64,000 bases of DNA from Paragyromitra xinjiangensis (GCA_038503065.1 JBCAMK010000018.1:1364001-1428000), one strand, 5' to 3'; numbered from the stretch's first letter, positions 36,590 through 49,117 are shown. The notes: generated from the sequence alone by a model not told the origin. Made by a program: numbers and translations.

Positions 36590-36660
36590 GCTATATCTTC
36601 TTTACAATTACTAGCCACGCCAGTACCTACTACTACGGAGCAACAGCCTTAATTCAGTCT
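36590..36660 (+). other. Possible N-terminal relic of a second HNH-type gene
   Basis: The bases at about 36606-36648 read LLATPVPTTTEQQP, closely resembling LSATPVPTTPQQQG at the start of the HNH relic at 25060. The DNA also matches (GCCACGCCAGTACC against GCAACGCCAGTACC). No HNH domain can be found downstream. Confidence 0.3.
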
Positions 36661-37609
36661 CTTCCTTTGTTTCAGAAGCAGTTCCCAGAGGAATAAACCA
36701 TGCTTAGTAATTTTATATAAGCTAGGGTTTCTTTGTCACATAATTTATTCTCCATGCCACTTCTCTTCTCTAGTAGAGCCTAGACACCAAGTTCAGATAT
36801 TTGATAAGGAGAGATAAGATCCTGCAGAGCTGCCCTGCGCACCCACTACTCCACTAAATAGGGCACGGCAGTCAACTTGTGCTGGTTAGCCCACTAGTTC
36901 TAAACCTTAACGCCTGAGGGTCGTGAATAAAGAGATATATTTCCTAGAGTGGCGCTCCCTACTTTCTCTAGGCGCCCAGAGCGCCGTAAATGGAACAACC
37001 CCACCATACCCAAAGAGGAGGATATAATATAGTGCTTGCTTCCTGTAGGAATGGAAAGGTAGTAATCAAAAGCTAAATATCAAATTCGCAGAGAGAGTAG
37101 GAACGCGTTTCCAGATATGAGCAGCACAATAGATAGGAATAATCATCTACTATATTGCGCTTAGGGGCCAACACAGCGCTCTATAGGATCTATAGATCCC
37201 CAAGAGATTCAGCATCCTTTTTTTTTCTTCATGAGGATTGGGAAATATTAATGTTTGGAATTAGTCAGCGCGTCAGGAAGCGAATTGGTGCAAATTGAGC
37301 GCTGTACCCGATTTGTAACACTAGGGGATGTCAGGAAGTGATTTAGACTGGTGGTTTTTAGGGGCCGAGTCGCTGAGCTTACTGCCCTAGCTTTAGAGGA
37401 GGAGAATCAGGGAAGTTGTACCACCACATGACACAGTTCTCATCTATCCAGACTATAAATAATCCAGTACTCTCCAAACCCTAGAGACTAAAACAGGGCC
37501 ACCAACAGCCAGACGGGTTAATAGGTCGAGTAATGCTCCATGAACTATCACCTAAGGAGGCCAGGTTCAGGCACCACCTGAAATTGTTAAGTGTGCATAT
37601 TTTAAACAT
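36661..37609. other. Intergenic, no gene recognised
   Basis: Nothing coding. The tRNA gene starts at its end. Confidence 0.45.
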
Positions 37610-37690
37610 TCTCTGGTAGTATAGTGGTTAGTATACTCGCCTGTCATTCATAGCTCGCGAGTGACCGGGGTTCAATTCCCCGCCAGAGAG
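37610..37690 (+). tRNA. tRNA-Asp (GTC) with a 9-base intron
   Basis: The acceptor stem TCTCTGG pairs with CCAGAGA, followed by discriminator G. The D-arm region (TAGTATAGTGGTTAG) holds the A box, and GGTTCAATTCC the B box. The anticodon stem CTCGC/GCGAG encloses CTGTCA-intron-C, giving anticodon GTC. The intron, TTCATAGCT, sits one base 3 prime of the anticodon, the canonical position. A T4 run at 37696 can end Pol III transcription. Confidence 0.95.
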
Positions 37691-38537
37691 TGTTCTTTTG
37701 TTCCCTGTTTCTACATCTAAGACCGATGGGGATTAGCTCAGATGGGTTCCATTCGTGTCGCGAATACGCTGAACAGATTTTCGGTGACTTAGGAAGTCGA
37801 GTCCAGGAGCGCGGTAGTCTAACAGACCCCTCACATTACTTCTCCAATCTCGATCAGTTGGCGTTGAGTACGCTAACGATAAGTCCTGGCCCGAACACCC
37901 GGATTGAGACTCGATATTCAAAGTTCGACCACGAAACGTGTAGATAGACATCGTTGAAAGGCTACCAACCAATACTTGAGACTACCACAAAGGAGCTTAA
38001 GAAAAGGGTTTGAACAGAAGATCACCTTCAACGTAAAGTCCAGTACATCAATTTGAAATTTTCTTATCGATGTATCTCCCATATATATAATATTTGCATC
38101 GATTTCGAAATTATGTATGGCGAGATAGGAAATCGCCGCGGCCACATCTGCAGCGCATTCGCTTAGAGACCCAAAAGAACTGAGTGCATTCAATTCATAT
38201 AGCTTAATAGACTGGCCAAGCTTAGAAGCAGAAATATTTCATAAAAATTGAGATTAGGCGTCGTTTCGTGTATTGCTAGCAAAAAATTAGACCTTCTTGC
38301 CTGCAGGAGGGGGAAGATCGAGAAGATCGCAGTGAGCTTTAGTAATGGGTAAATATCGTGTAATTGTACCCATAGTAACCTGAAATAGCTATCAATACCA
38401 GATCTCCCTCGCTTCTATCTTTTAATTCAAGAAAGTAAAGCGTAGAGAGTGACAGATACCCTTAGTGCCCGATCAGTGAGTGATGCTTCGTCCAGGATTT
38501 TTGAATACGAAAGCTACTTAAAAATAGATATACATAG
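37691..38537. other. Intergenic between the two tRNA genes
   Basis: No gene recognised. The sequence around the two tRNAs is not duplicated beyond the tRNA itself. Confidence 0.5.
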
Positions 38538-38622
38538 TCTCTGGTAGTATAGTGGTTAGTATACTCGCCTGTCATTGTTTGGCTGTTCGCGAGTGACCGG
38601 GGTTCAATTCCCCGCCAGAGAG
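38538..38622 (+). tRNA. tRNA-Asp (GTC) with a 13-base intron
   Basis: The mature sequence is identical to that of the tRNA at 37610. The intron at the same site is TTGTTTGGCTGTT, unrelated in sequence and 4 bases longer. A T5 run downstream can terminate transcription. Confidence 0.95.
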
Positions 38623-39574
38623 TCTGCTATTCTTTTTGTTATTCCGCTAGTCGTTCATCGAAACCTGTATCGGAACCTACAAGCAAGAACACTCAGTTTC
38701 CATTCCTGCAGACCAAAAAGGCTGCCAAGAACGAGTAGTGCAGATACCAATTTAGTGTATGGCAACCAGGTCACCACTTCAAAACACTAATATCCTTATC
38801 TTACTATGAATCAATAGTATAGACCTGATCCCTCTCATATCTTCCGAGCATTATTTTCCTCTAAATTATTGTTAGTCTTCGTGAGCTGTCTGCTCAGCAA
38901 TCCCTTAATTTCAGTTTTGCGCAGTCTGATAGGTGGTACGATTTCAATTTAAGTCGTTCGTTAACGAATATTAAAACAGTACTCCCGAGAGACCCACCAC
39001 CTCTGATATCCGTAATCTCAGCCAATTTCGCTCATTGGAATTTTATCCGAGTGACAGGTTTCAGTTTCCGCGCCCACCTATAAAAAACCAAAGTGAAAGG
39101 CATGCACAGGAAATGCCATACCGTTCGACGCTAGACCCAGTAATACGCCGCTAAGTATATTAAGGCACGTTCTGAGATCTCCCAGCTTACGGGTATTCAT
39201 CAGACTGTAATAGCTCTCGATACAATATCCTTCGTTTATTCCCCCAAAAATTTGCACACAGAGGTAAATACCTGGACCATGCCTCTTGTACCAGAATCAA
39301 ACCTATTTTCGGCTTTTCAAAGCAATTTTTGACGTATTCTAGAAAATACCCCTATCGTGACCAAATATTCCTATATCAAGCCAGTACAATTTGACGATAC
39401 TAAACATCTTATAATTCATTACAGAGAAATCCACTTAAGAAAATTGCCGATCCCATGTTAAGCCATAGGTATCAAAGCCAAAGCCTACACAGACGTACCA
39501 TATGCCAAAGCACCACTTCACACATGAGCTCGGACGACCCAACGAGACGACAGATCCCTTCGCTCTCACTGCAG
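38623..39574. other. Intergenic, no gene recognised
   Basis: Nothing coding or repetitive was identified. Confidence 0.45.
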
Positions 39575-40422
39575 CTACTTTGTAAACACGTTCAAATTGA
39601 ATGCCCTGGCAGCAGCACACCCTCCCGTCGACTGCTCATATTGCTTCGCAAACGCGCTCGTCCCCCCGTCCACGAACATATTCACACTCCCCAACGTCGC
39701 GACGCCATCCCATGCACTGCCCACAACGGCAAGTCCGACGCAATATTGACACTCCGTGAACCAAAAATCGTCGCCCACCGATTACCATTCGCATACTATC
39801 CTCAGATCCCGTTAGGGCTAGCGCAAGGAGAATTAGTGTAGGGTAGAATAGACTCACGATTCCCCATTTGAGTCCTGTCGCTTTGATCGCCGACACGAAC
39901 TGGCGTGCAAGGGCAACGTTCTGGGTCGACCCGCAGTTCCACCCTTAAAAAGGGGAGGATGACGCCGGTGGCTCCAGGTCAAGCCAGAGCCGACGGACGA
40001 GGATATTGTTTGCAGCGAGGTAGGCAACGATCTCATTCACTTGAGTCTACAGAGACTTGCAGTTATGGGTTGATCCAGTACCTGCTATTAATTATCAGTT
40101 CGAAGAACGGAACCAGGAGGAAGAGAGGAAGAGGCGAACACGGGAAGAAGTAAGCATCAACATTTGTAATCCCTGAGGTGCGGATATGGTTATAGCTTGT
40201 GAGGAAATTTGGGTCAATTCGGCCACTACTATGTGATTAGTATCCTCGAAACCGTAATCTGAAAAGTACTCACCCCGCAGGCTTCTTGATATACCTTTAG
40301 CGAAACCCTGCGCCTGCACACGTGCACACGTCCAGACAGAGATCCAGCGCCTTGACGACAGCGTTAGCAACGCCGATCAATCCGCAGAGGATAGTTAGAA
40401 TTGTGATGGGCACAATAGGCAT
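39575..40422 (-). pseudogene. Decayed GH25-like (lysozyme-type) secreted protein gene
   Basis: ATG 40422 begins a signal-peptide-like stretch (MPIVPITILTILCGLIGVAN). Fragments of the family follow in different frames: VYQEACG, GITNVDAYFFPC, then NNILVRRLWLDLEPP with the WLDLE motif, GLKWGI, and after a 62-bp intron (39796-39857) YANGNRWATIFGSRSVNIAS and LPLWAV. The end reads FAKQYEQSTGGC. These match, in order, the fungal GH25-like TIM-barrel proteins. A TAA at 39945-39947 and a one-base loss near 39707-39712 break the frame, and the N-terminal part also changes frame. The gene cannot make a full protein as read. Its role would have been a secreted glycan hydrolase. Confidence 0.55.
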
Positions 40423-40998
40423 TTTTAGTGATAGTTTGTGAACTTAAGTGGGTTGAGAGTGTTTTATAGCGATTCGAGCAGATACAGATGCGGCCACCTC
40501 CGAGACTACCTACTTGATTGTCTAATCGCAACAGAGAGGTGATATATTTCAATACCTGTACCTATTACAGTTGATTCACTGAGAAAAACAAAAGAAAGCC
40601 CAGCGCTACCGGCGAATAAAGTATCACTCGGTAGGTATCAGGAGTAATTTTGAAAAGCCTGTCAGCAAGCCAGCAGAGCTACATGCACTCTAACTACAGG
40701 TGATGACTTTCTTCAAACCTAGCCTTTAGCTCCAACTTTATTTTGAGCCTCATTCTTCTGCTCCATCTCTCAATTTCGCTCAACTTTGTTCCTCCAGCAG
40801 CCTGTCAATAGTTCATTAAACACAATCCTCATACTTGGGGTAGGAATAACTTCCCACTCGGCAACCATCGAAATCGCCCGGCTATAGCACAAGCGGGAGT
40901 GACAATTTATTCCTAGGTCAAGTATAGTAATAGCGCTTATAACGACATATCTCTTCACCACCTACCCCATACAAGCATATATTGATGGGATGAAGCTA
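40423..40998. other. Intergenic, no gene recognised
   Basis: Short frames without features. Confidence 0.45.
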
Positions 40999-41151
40999 TC
41001 GCACAGTTTCATGCAACCCCGGGTGAATATCCCGCAACCGGGAGGGTGGCGGCACCTATAGCAAGGCTGAAGGTCCTTTGCACCAACCAGTAATTTCTAT
41101 TCCATTTGGTTGCAGGAGATCTCCCCGAGGGGATTGCTCGAAATTATACGT
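40999..41151. mobile_element. MITE, about 153 bp, degenerate copy, inverted relative to the next
   Basis: This is an inverted copy of the element at 41323-41476 over its whole length, with differences that are mostly C:T or G:A. TA precedes it at 40997-40998; the right end (AAATTATACG) has lost a clean TA. Confidence 0.75.
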
Positions 41152-41322
41152 TGTAGGGTTATAGAACACCTTGAAGAAGAGACCCGACTCTACTAACACT
41201 CGCGCTAGGTAGTTATCTATTCTTAATAGACTCACTCGCGATCGCACGTAACCCTTTACCTCAAAAACTGCTTCAACCACCCCTCCCTGAGGCTCATGGA
41301 TTGCCGAAAGGGACTTTTTGTA

Positions 41323-41476
41323 CCGTATAGTTTCGAGCATCCCCCGGGGGGATCCCGTGCAATTAAGAGGAATAGAAACTTCTGATTGGTGTAAAGGACC
41401 TTCGGTCTTGCTATAGATACCGCCACCCTCCCGGTTGCGGGGTATTCCCCCGGGGGGGTTACTCGAAACTATACGG
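41323..41476. mobile_element. MITE, 154 bp, TA target duplication
   Basis: The inverted ends start CCGTATAGTTTCGAG and continue into C-rich tracts (about 30 bp of similarity), with TA at 41321-41322 and 41477-41478. Together with the inverted copy at 40999 it forms a large palindrome of about 480 bp. Confidence 0.8.
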
Positions 41477-41478
41477 TA

Positions 41479-42185
41479 TCCTGTGAAAATAAATGAGGCG
41501 AAAACTACCTCGCATCTTCTTACCTCTAAGTTCTGCTATTACCAAGGCCGCCACGTACCGACCCGCTACAATAAAGACATTTACTTATATATTCTACCAA
41601 CGTACCACCAGAAGAAGACTTTGTAAGATGAGGAGGACAAAGGTCCAGCAGCGGTAACTGCTTAATCCTAATATTAGCATTTCCTCCTTAAGTGTCCAAA
41701 GTAGCTTCCTCGTGATACTAATTCCCGCAAGCCCTCAAACTCAGGTTCCCACAACTCTGCCACCCGCAACCCCGCCGACCCAACCACCACACAAGTAACT
41801 TAGCCTCCCCCCCCCCGTCTCTCATATCACTCCTCAAATAATTTCTCTCACCTCATACTAAATCGAAGCTCTGGGCAGTTCATTTAATCCAAAGACACAC
41901 ATGCGGGATAATTTCTACTCAAAATAGCAAACCACAAAGTCTTTTATAGTTTTAAGATACAAGAGCAACGAGATAGATTCCTTAGTCACCAGAAACTGGA
42001 CCCTCATTCACTAAGAAAATCACTACCGGCGCGATTGGCCGCGCAAAAGCACCATTTCTGGATAAACCTCGCAAAAAGAAATAGACATATCAAGCCAATC
42101 GAGAACCCTCAAATGACGTACTTCGCCCATTACACTGGCTTCTTGCATCCCGCCACCCCCGGCAAAAGAAAATTGCAAAGCCAAA
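41479..42185. other. Region downstream of the glucan lyase gene
   Basis: No gene. It contains C-rich tracts near 41810 and presumably the 3 prime untranslated region and polyadenylation site of the lyase gene. Confidence 0.45.
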
Positions 42186-45100
42186 CTAGTGAGGGACAAC
42201 CTTGATTTCAACCTTCCCAGAAGCACCAATTATCTCCTTCACAAGAACCACGATCTTTCGCAAGTTAGAATCCTTGGATAGCTCGTACTGGGCGCCAGTG
42301 ACAGTGGCCTCGTAATTATCCACAGTGGTACCCGGAGCATACCAAAAGATAATCGTATAGCTGTCACCGAGCTCTTTGACGGGGTCATAGTCATTATCCC
42401 TAACTATCCTTTCGATGGTGATAGTGCGAGAAGAGTCGGCTGATGTCGCCTACAAAGAAAACACAAAATTAGTACCAAAAAGTGGCATAACGGGTCGGTG
42501 GTCTTGGGAACGCTACCTGACTAAGAGAAACGGCGCGATATTCGCCCTTCGCCTCCGGGTCGAGATATTTTTCCCTTGCTTCATCCTCAGAAATTGAGAA
42601 AAGCTCTTTTCCTTGTTTGGCAGGCTTCTGATGGTAAACCAGGTCATTGGGGGCGCTACTGCGGCTGACGCCATCATCAAGATATGTTATGTATTTCTAG
42701 AGTTCCAGAGAAGGTTAGCAAAGAGACTTTATAATATCCAGGCCAGGTTTGAGGTCAAACCCACGTTATCTCTTCCGGGGTAGATGTTGAATTTTATATG
42801 GTTTGGCCCACCGCTAATATCGCCCACCCATTGAGTGACTTTGACTTGCGGAATGATACCACCTACAGACCTATATCAGCGACCAGGAAATATTTCCAAA
42901 AATTGCAGCCAACCGGGGAATGTTTCATCTGCTTACCCTCTCTGACGTAAACAGGTGTCACATAGGCGAAATCAGCATAGTTGTTCGTGATCTTAGCAGT
43001 GTAGTTGATCACACTCCCCCCTTCGACAGCTGGCCCCAAAGCCACACCCTGATCGTCCCAAGGCCTTAAGTTGGAAGGATACCAAAAGTAACCTAACGGA
43101 AGATAGACATCCCTGTTTTCTCCAGGGTTTTCGCTTGAGCTTTGCATAATAGGCGCAACTAGAACGTCCCGGCGAACCATATATTGATTGTCCAGGAACT
43201 TTTGTGTCTCATTGAAAAACGATGTGTCCTGAGTATCTGTCAAGAGCTAATAATAATTAGATGGTACAATTAGCTTTTGAAAAGACTTGTGCGCTAATAG
43301 CGAGGCGGTGCGACCCCAAGCTGGCTTACGCCGCGGTTCAGCGGAAGTCATACCATAGATCTCACAATAGGCAAACCATCTATTATGTTCTCAAACATAG
43401 CATCATAGAGAAGCTGAATGAGAGAATATCTCATCTCGATCCAGTACCTGCAAATGTTCTCCACTGCCTCGTAGAGCCATGCTTGATCCGCGGGCACATT
43501 ACCGTCTTCGAGATGCTTCCTATATGCATATGGCTCCTATGAGAGTTCATACATGTTAATCTTTATCGCTAAGACAAATTTCCAAATTCAGTGGATTTTC
43601 ATACCTGGAACCACTTCCTATTCTTCCTAACATAGTGATTCCTGAGCCAAGGTAACAAAAACGAGCCAGCATACCACCGAATTATCAACTCGGGGCTACA
43701 GTATTTCTCATCCCCATTCGGCTCGAAGCCTCCTGCATCAGATCCAGCAATGCTGACACCATTGAGACCAACCGACAACACCTGGGAAACTGAAATCTTC
43801 CAGAAATTCCATGTACTTGCGTTGTCCCCAGTCCAAAGACCAGCATAACGATACATACCAGCAAAGCTTCCGCGTCCGAGGATAAAATTTCGTTTACCCT
43901 TACGAGATGGAAGGTCGTTGAGGCCTTTTGCGGTGGCTTTATGCAAGTTATAGGAATAAAGTGCCCAAATCTCAATCGCGAGTTTCTTTTCCGAAGGGCC
44001 TTGAGAATTACCATCAGAGTTGACAAGTAGGCGGGAAGGAAGCCTATGATTCATGATTATCAGCTAATTTCATTCTTGAGATTCGTTGTAAGAGATGTCA
44101 GCAAAAAGTACCCTTTCATATCTCCGTATGAGTCATGAATTGCGGGAGTTGTCATGTCTTGCCACACAAACTCAAGTCCCTGTTCGCAGAGATACGTATA
44201 CTGTTTTCCCCACCAGTCACGGACCTCACTTCTATTGAGATCCGGATAAAAGCCCGCCTAGTTTGTACCATATCAACCACCACTCATGAGTATAACCATA
44301 CGGTTAGAAAATTGCCACTTACAGTACCGTTTCCATATCCATAGCTTACCCCACCATGAAACGGATAGAGCTTGGAATTCCAATTTGCACCGAAATCACT
44401 ATAGATATGTGAGTGCCGCCTGGCCATAAATAAAATACCTTTCAGTCGGTATTAATAAAAGCCGGAACCTACTAGTGATCTCCAAAATCTGGTCTTCTGT
44501 CGACATTATTCGGATCGACCTCATACTTGTTTCCTCCACCATAGCAAACGTAGCGGACGTCATTTGACGAACCATTTGTTCCCTTGGTATATCTGTCGTC
44601 CATAATGAAGTATCTAGTCACAGATACTTCAATTAGAACCAATAAATATTCAGTCGCAGACCCAGCACATTGACACTCACTTGTTGTCATATCCTTCATT
44701 GAGAGTGGAATAGCCCCCCGGACGATCATTGACACTGATGACGGGAGTGATATTGGTAGAGCATTTAATACCATTTTCCCTTAACTCTGTGAACATCTCC
44801 TTAGGGCCAGGCCAAAACTTTTGTCCACTTTTCCCGAAGAACTTGGGGTCGATAGTAAAAGTCCTGAATCCGTCCTGAAAATAAAGTCAGCAAAATCAAT
44901 ACTTAGCCACGTAAAAGCCACGCATATCCCACCTGAAAGTCCACATCAACGTGAAGGCCATCTAGTGGGATCTTGCTTTCACGGTATTGCGTATAGACAG
45001 CATGAATTGCTTCATCGTCTTCGTACCCATAGCCTTTATAGGTTTTAGATCCAAGGTCAGCTGATGAACACAAAAAAAACTACATCGAAAAATAGCCAGG

Positions 45101-46661
45101 ACAAAGCTTGCAGGGCCTTACAAGCTTGATGGTTCCCCAGAATATATCTAGGTTTCAACTGCGGACGTCCCATAATGCTAGTATAAAGCCTAAATAAATA
45201 CTCACAGTTTAGCAACGCCCATAACATACAGAATGGTGATAGGTCTTTGAGATTTGGCCAATTGTCGAATGATATTCAGAATCGTACGAAATTTTAGAGC
45301 ATACCTCACGACTTCTGGAACTGTGTTTGCGCTGATCAAGTAACAATCCATTGAGCCGAACCTGGTACCCAGCTTGATGAAGCCCGAGTTAGATTTTCCG
45401 AAGTCGATAGAAATCTGCGAGAGATTGTCGAGAAAGGTGGCCGTGACATTCGCGTGCTCTGGATTGGAATTCACATCGAAGAAAAACGGGTCAGAGTGGT
45501 ACCTATTTTTAGAGGATCATTAGTAAACGGGGGGGTCCATTAAGCGCTGTTGTCATATTAAAGCTTCCTATAGAAAGGTTCAATACGGAAAACCATATGA
45601 CAATGGTTCTTCTAAAAATTCATACGGATAGCACGTACAGTGGCTCGCGAGCATCGAGTGGGCCCTGGTTGTAAACTTGTTGATACTGCATGTTATCAAA
45701 GTCTGCAGACTGTTAGTAAGGCAATATAACACAGAACCCAAATAACCCAAACTCACTAAAATAGTTCATGTAGCATGGCATTTTCATAAAGCTCGTGCCT
45801 CCTTGTTCTCCGAAACCCAAAAATTCCCCGTGGCCCGCTTTCACAACATCTAGAACCACGTCCTTCAGCATATTGTGGTCTGGGTGCACATGATGACGGA
45901 AAGTTTTCGGAGATGTCTGCCAGATGATTTTCTCCTTTGGTGAAGTGGCAGCCGCTCCATATTCTTTTGGCATGGGATAGAGTTCCTTCAAGGGCGTCAA
46001 GATACGTAAAGCCTATAAGGCTTGTGTCAGCGATTGAAATCCCCGGCAAAGGTCATAAGAATGTACCTGGATGCGGAAAGGTTGTTTGTATAAAATCAAC
46101 TTCATGGCATCACCTGTTTCATAAAAGTTTGGTCTCCCAGGCTTTGGCTCAGATTTAATCACTGTAGACTACAAAGGGTTAACATTAATCTCCTAATAAT
46201 AAAAGCATGATTTACCGAAAAGGTCCAGTAGGTCTTGTCATCAGACTCTTCCAGTTTAGTTGTCCAGGTAAGGCCTATATATCCATCCAATGCCTCGATA
46301 AGTTCGGTCATATAGTCCATCACGATAGTACGGCTATAGGTGTAAGAACAGACAAGGCAATCAGCACAGTTGATCCCTTCTCACAGAAAGAATCACGAAA
46401 AACTAACCCGTTTACATCTCCATATTGGCTTGCATCTGTGACGGTGGGGTCATATCGAACCCTCCATAAAGTAGGCCTAACATATTGGACGACACAAATT
46501 GTGCCGTCATCGAATGTAAGGTTAACTGCACGCCAGTAGTCTTTCTCCTTGACATCTTGTGGGGGAGTTTGGGAAACCGAAGCAACACCCGAAGGGCCAC
46601 CCCATGCCGTGGCTTCTCCGAAGTAATCTTCCGCCTTGCAGAAACTGAGCGGGTCATTCAT
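42186..46661 (-). CDS. Exo-alpha-1,4-glucan lyase (EC 4.2.2.13), GH31 family
   Basis: I could place 18 exons (first 46661-46408, last 42449-42186) and 17 GT-AG introns of 47-136 bp. The exons sum to 3192 bases, exactly 1064 codons, so a 1063-residue protein with no break. It starts MNDPLSFCKAED, without a signal peptide, so it is cytosolic. The GH31 nucleophile is Asp558 (VWQDMTTPAI) and the acid Asp675 (IAGSDAGGF), at nearly the positions known for red-algal glucan lyase. Whole blocks such as NSNPEHANVTATFLDN, LKPRYILGNHQACYGYE, GLHVDVDFQDGFRTF and PVYVREG follow the glucan-lyase pattern rather than alpha-glucosidases. The enzyme removes the non-reducing-end glucose of starch, glycogen or maltodextrin as 1,5-anhydro-D-fructose. 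No dehydratase or reductase for that product is next to it. Regulation: a TATA box and CT-rich leader lie upstream. Confidence 0.93.
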
Positions 46662-46856
46662 TCTGCTAAATCTTTTGATCACCCACTATTCTCTACCTGC
46701 AATTGACTTTCTTATAGATACTGAGGATAGAGCAACAAAGGCTCGAAGGCAGAGATGTAAGGAGATGTTGGGATGAAATAAAAATGGGGTGCTGGTTTGC
46801 GTGGGAGGGGGCAATTGTGGTTGCGAAGAGCCAGGTGGGAAGTGGGTGGACAGGCA

Positions 46857-46865
46857 ATTTATATA
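46857..46865 (-). promoter_or_regulatory. TATA box of the glucan lyase gene
   Basis: TATATAAAT on the minus strand, about 200 bp before the ATG. The intervening leader is CT-rich, as is common in strongly expressed fungal genes. Confidence 0.5.
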
Positions 46866-46866
46866 G

Positions 46867-49117
46867 GAACAAAATGCTAGATCGATAATAACCAACCCCT
46901 AGCAAGTAAAGCCAAAAATACGTATCGCCGTAGAACTCGACCAGCCCTGCAGGTCTGCTAGTCGTATTTACATGCAGTGATCAAAATCCGATCTTATCCC
47001 AGCCAAATACATCCCAAATGAATATCAAGCCCATCCCGCTCCGCCTGCAGGCAACAGGCAGCCGTTGCCTTTTATTTCCCTCTCTGGTAACAGATTGGCT
47101 AGAAAATATGTACGTCTATAGCATAATCAAATATTAGAAGCATCAAAGACGAAAACGAGCTACTAAGGAGCATAAACTCTGCCGTTTTTGCGTCGAGCTA
47201 CTCGATCTTCCCCGCTCACCCGTGGTACTGCATCAAGGGCTGAAAATCGCATTTACCCCGTCGCCTGTCGCACGAATTTTCGGCCCAATTCACATATTCT
47301 TTCACAGGAAACAAGAGCTGAAAACTTTCACAAGGAAGCGAGTTGTTTATGCTGCAGTCTGAAGGCACTCATGTAGTGCTTATTGGTAGTACGGGATGAA
47401 TACAAGGGTTGGAGGGGCATGGAGATAAGACGGCAGGATTATCCGTTCCTTAGAATTGCCATATAAATTATGTGAGACCTATACCAACCCCATACCCCCC
47501 ACTCACCAAGTGCGGGGGTAGTTGGTTGGGTATATGCCAAGCCGTGATCGACCCGGCAGACGCTCCATGTCTGTTTTAACTTTTCGGGAAATATCTTGGC
47601 GTCCGGAAGAAAGCGGCTACCGACACATTTCTCGGCAGCTCGCGCAATAGACGAGATGCGTATATCACTTCGGGTCTTCGGCAATTGAGCTTAAAACCTA
47701 CCCGTATCCAGCACACATACGAACAGAGCGTTGAGCCACTAGACCCACGGAGTCGCCCAAGCAATCATAGGCCAAGTAGAAAACCCCATTGAATTCCTTC
47801 ATCTCCACTTCCCTAAAGCTCAATATAAAATTATCAGAGGTTTCGGTACCTCCCGGCTGCTCAAAAATAGGAAACGAAACCATAAAATCCAACTTTCTAT
47901 TGATGCCGACGTAGATGGTCACACATGAGCATACATGCATGTACTCGCAGCAGGCATAAAAACCCCAAGGACGCATGTTTCAATCAACCAACTAAGTCAT
48001 GGATATGTTCAGTAAGAACGCATCGAGAGTTTTTACCAACAGATCCATGCCCTTCATGTGCAGAACATGCGGTAGACCGCCATCACCGATATCACTCGCG
48101 GAGAAACAAGTATTTTCACGGCAAAGCCCGCACGGTAATTTTGTTTAAAAACTCCCCAGCTTCGGAATATGAAACAACGGGAAGTGCCCGTTTTAAAGCC
48201 AATCACGATAGCCGGACTTGGGGTTTCGGTAAAGTTTCCTATGCGTCTAAGGACGGCAGAAGCATAGCTTTGGGTTGGAATTGAGCATATTTGGTTCCTT
48301 AAAACAGCATTGCATGTGGGTACGTAAGTCAATTCGAAGCTGCAGTCTAGCAGCGTAGTCACTTTTTTCCTTTCTTGGGATAGTGGGGATAAAAGGTCCG
48401 TGTCCTTCAAGGATTACCAAATTGGCTAAGCGCTGACTTGACTTGTCTAGATACCAGCCTATCTTTGGCTGACATTTATCTTGAATACCGTATAATTTTT
48501 GAGGGAGGCGCCAAAACCGTTAAGTGTCAAAAATTGCTCCTCCAGTTTATAGTGTATTTTTGCCTAAAATGAGACCCCATAGTACTCCTCACCCCCGAAC
48601 AAACTCCCTCTCGCCAGAGTTAAGAATACTATACCCCCAAGAGAAAATAAAATCGAAACGACGCTTAGGTAAAGATTACCATCCAAAGAAACAATACGTA
48701 TACCTCATAGGGAAAACAAATTATCGGTCATCCCGCATGAACCTACCGAGTACGACCTTCTAGACTTTCATCACAACCACCATTTCACCCGCCGTCACCC
48801 CGCATTCATCCAATACACCTTCGCCGGCTCTCCCTTCTTGTTCTTCTCCATCGCTCACTTTCACTCAATATAGGTTTTCGCCACCTTCCATCTAATATTT
48901 TCTCTCCACGCCTAATACTACTCTATGACAACAGTAAAAAGACATTAGCGAATTATAGAAACTAAAACAAAATAACAAGATACATGCTTAACAGAACTTA
49001 AACCAACCATCCACCGAAAAACATCCGATCTAACGCCAATACATACAACCAAAAATAAAGCAGAGAAAAAACTTCTATATTCAGCCCTGAAACGCCCCAT
49101 CTATAGTTAACCCAGTA
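46867..49117. other. Intergenic, no gene recognised
   Basis: Open frames lack features. At 48488-48503 the string CCGTATAATTTTTGAG, preceded by TA, resembles one end of the 41323 MITE family, but no matching second end was found. Confidence 0.45.

Noticed and set aside
42186..46661. Glucan lyase locus as part of an anhydrofructose metabolic cluster
   Set aside because: No dehydratase, reductase, transporter or regulator gene is present on either side within the window.
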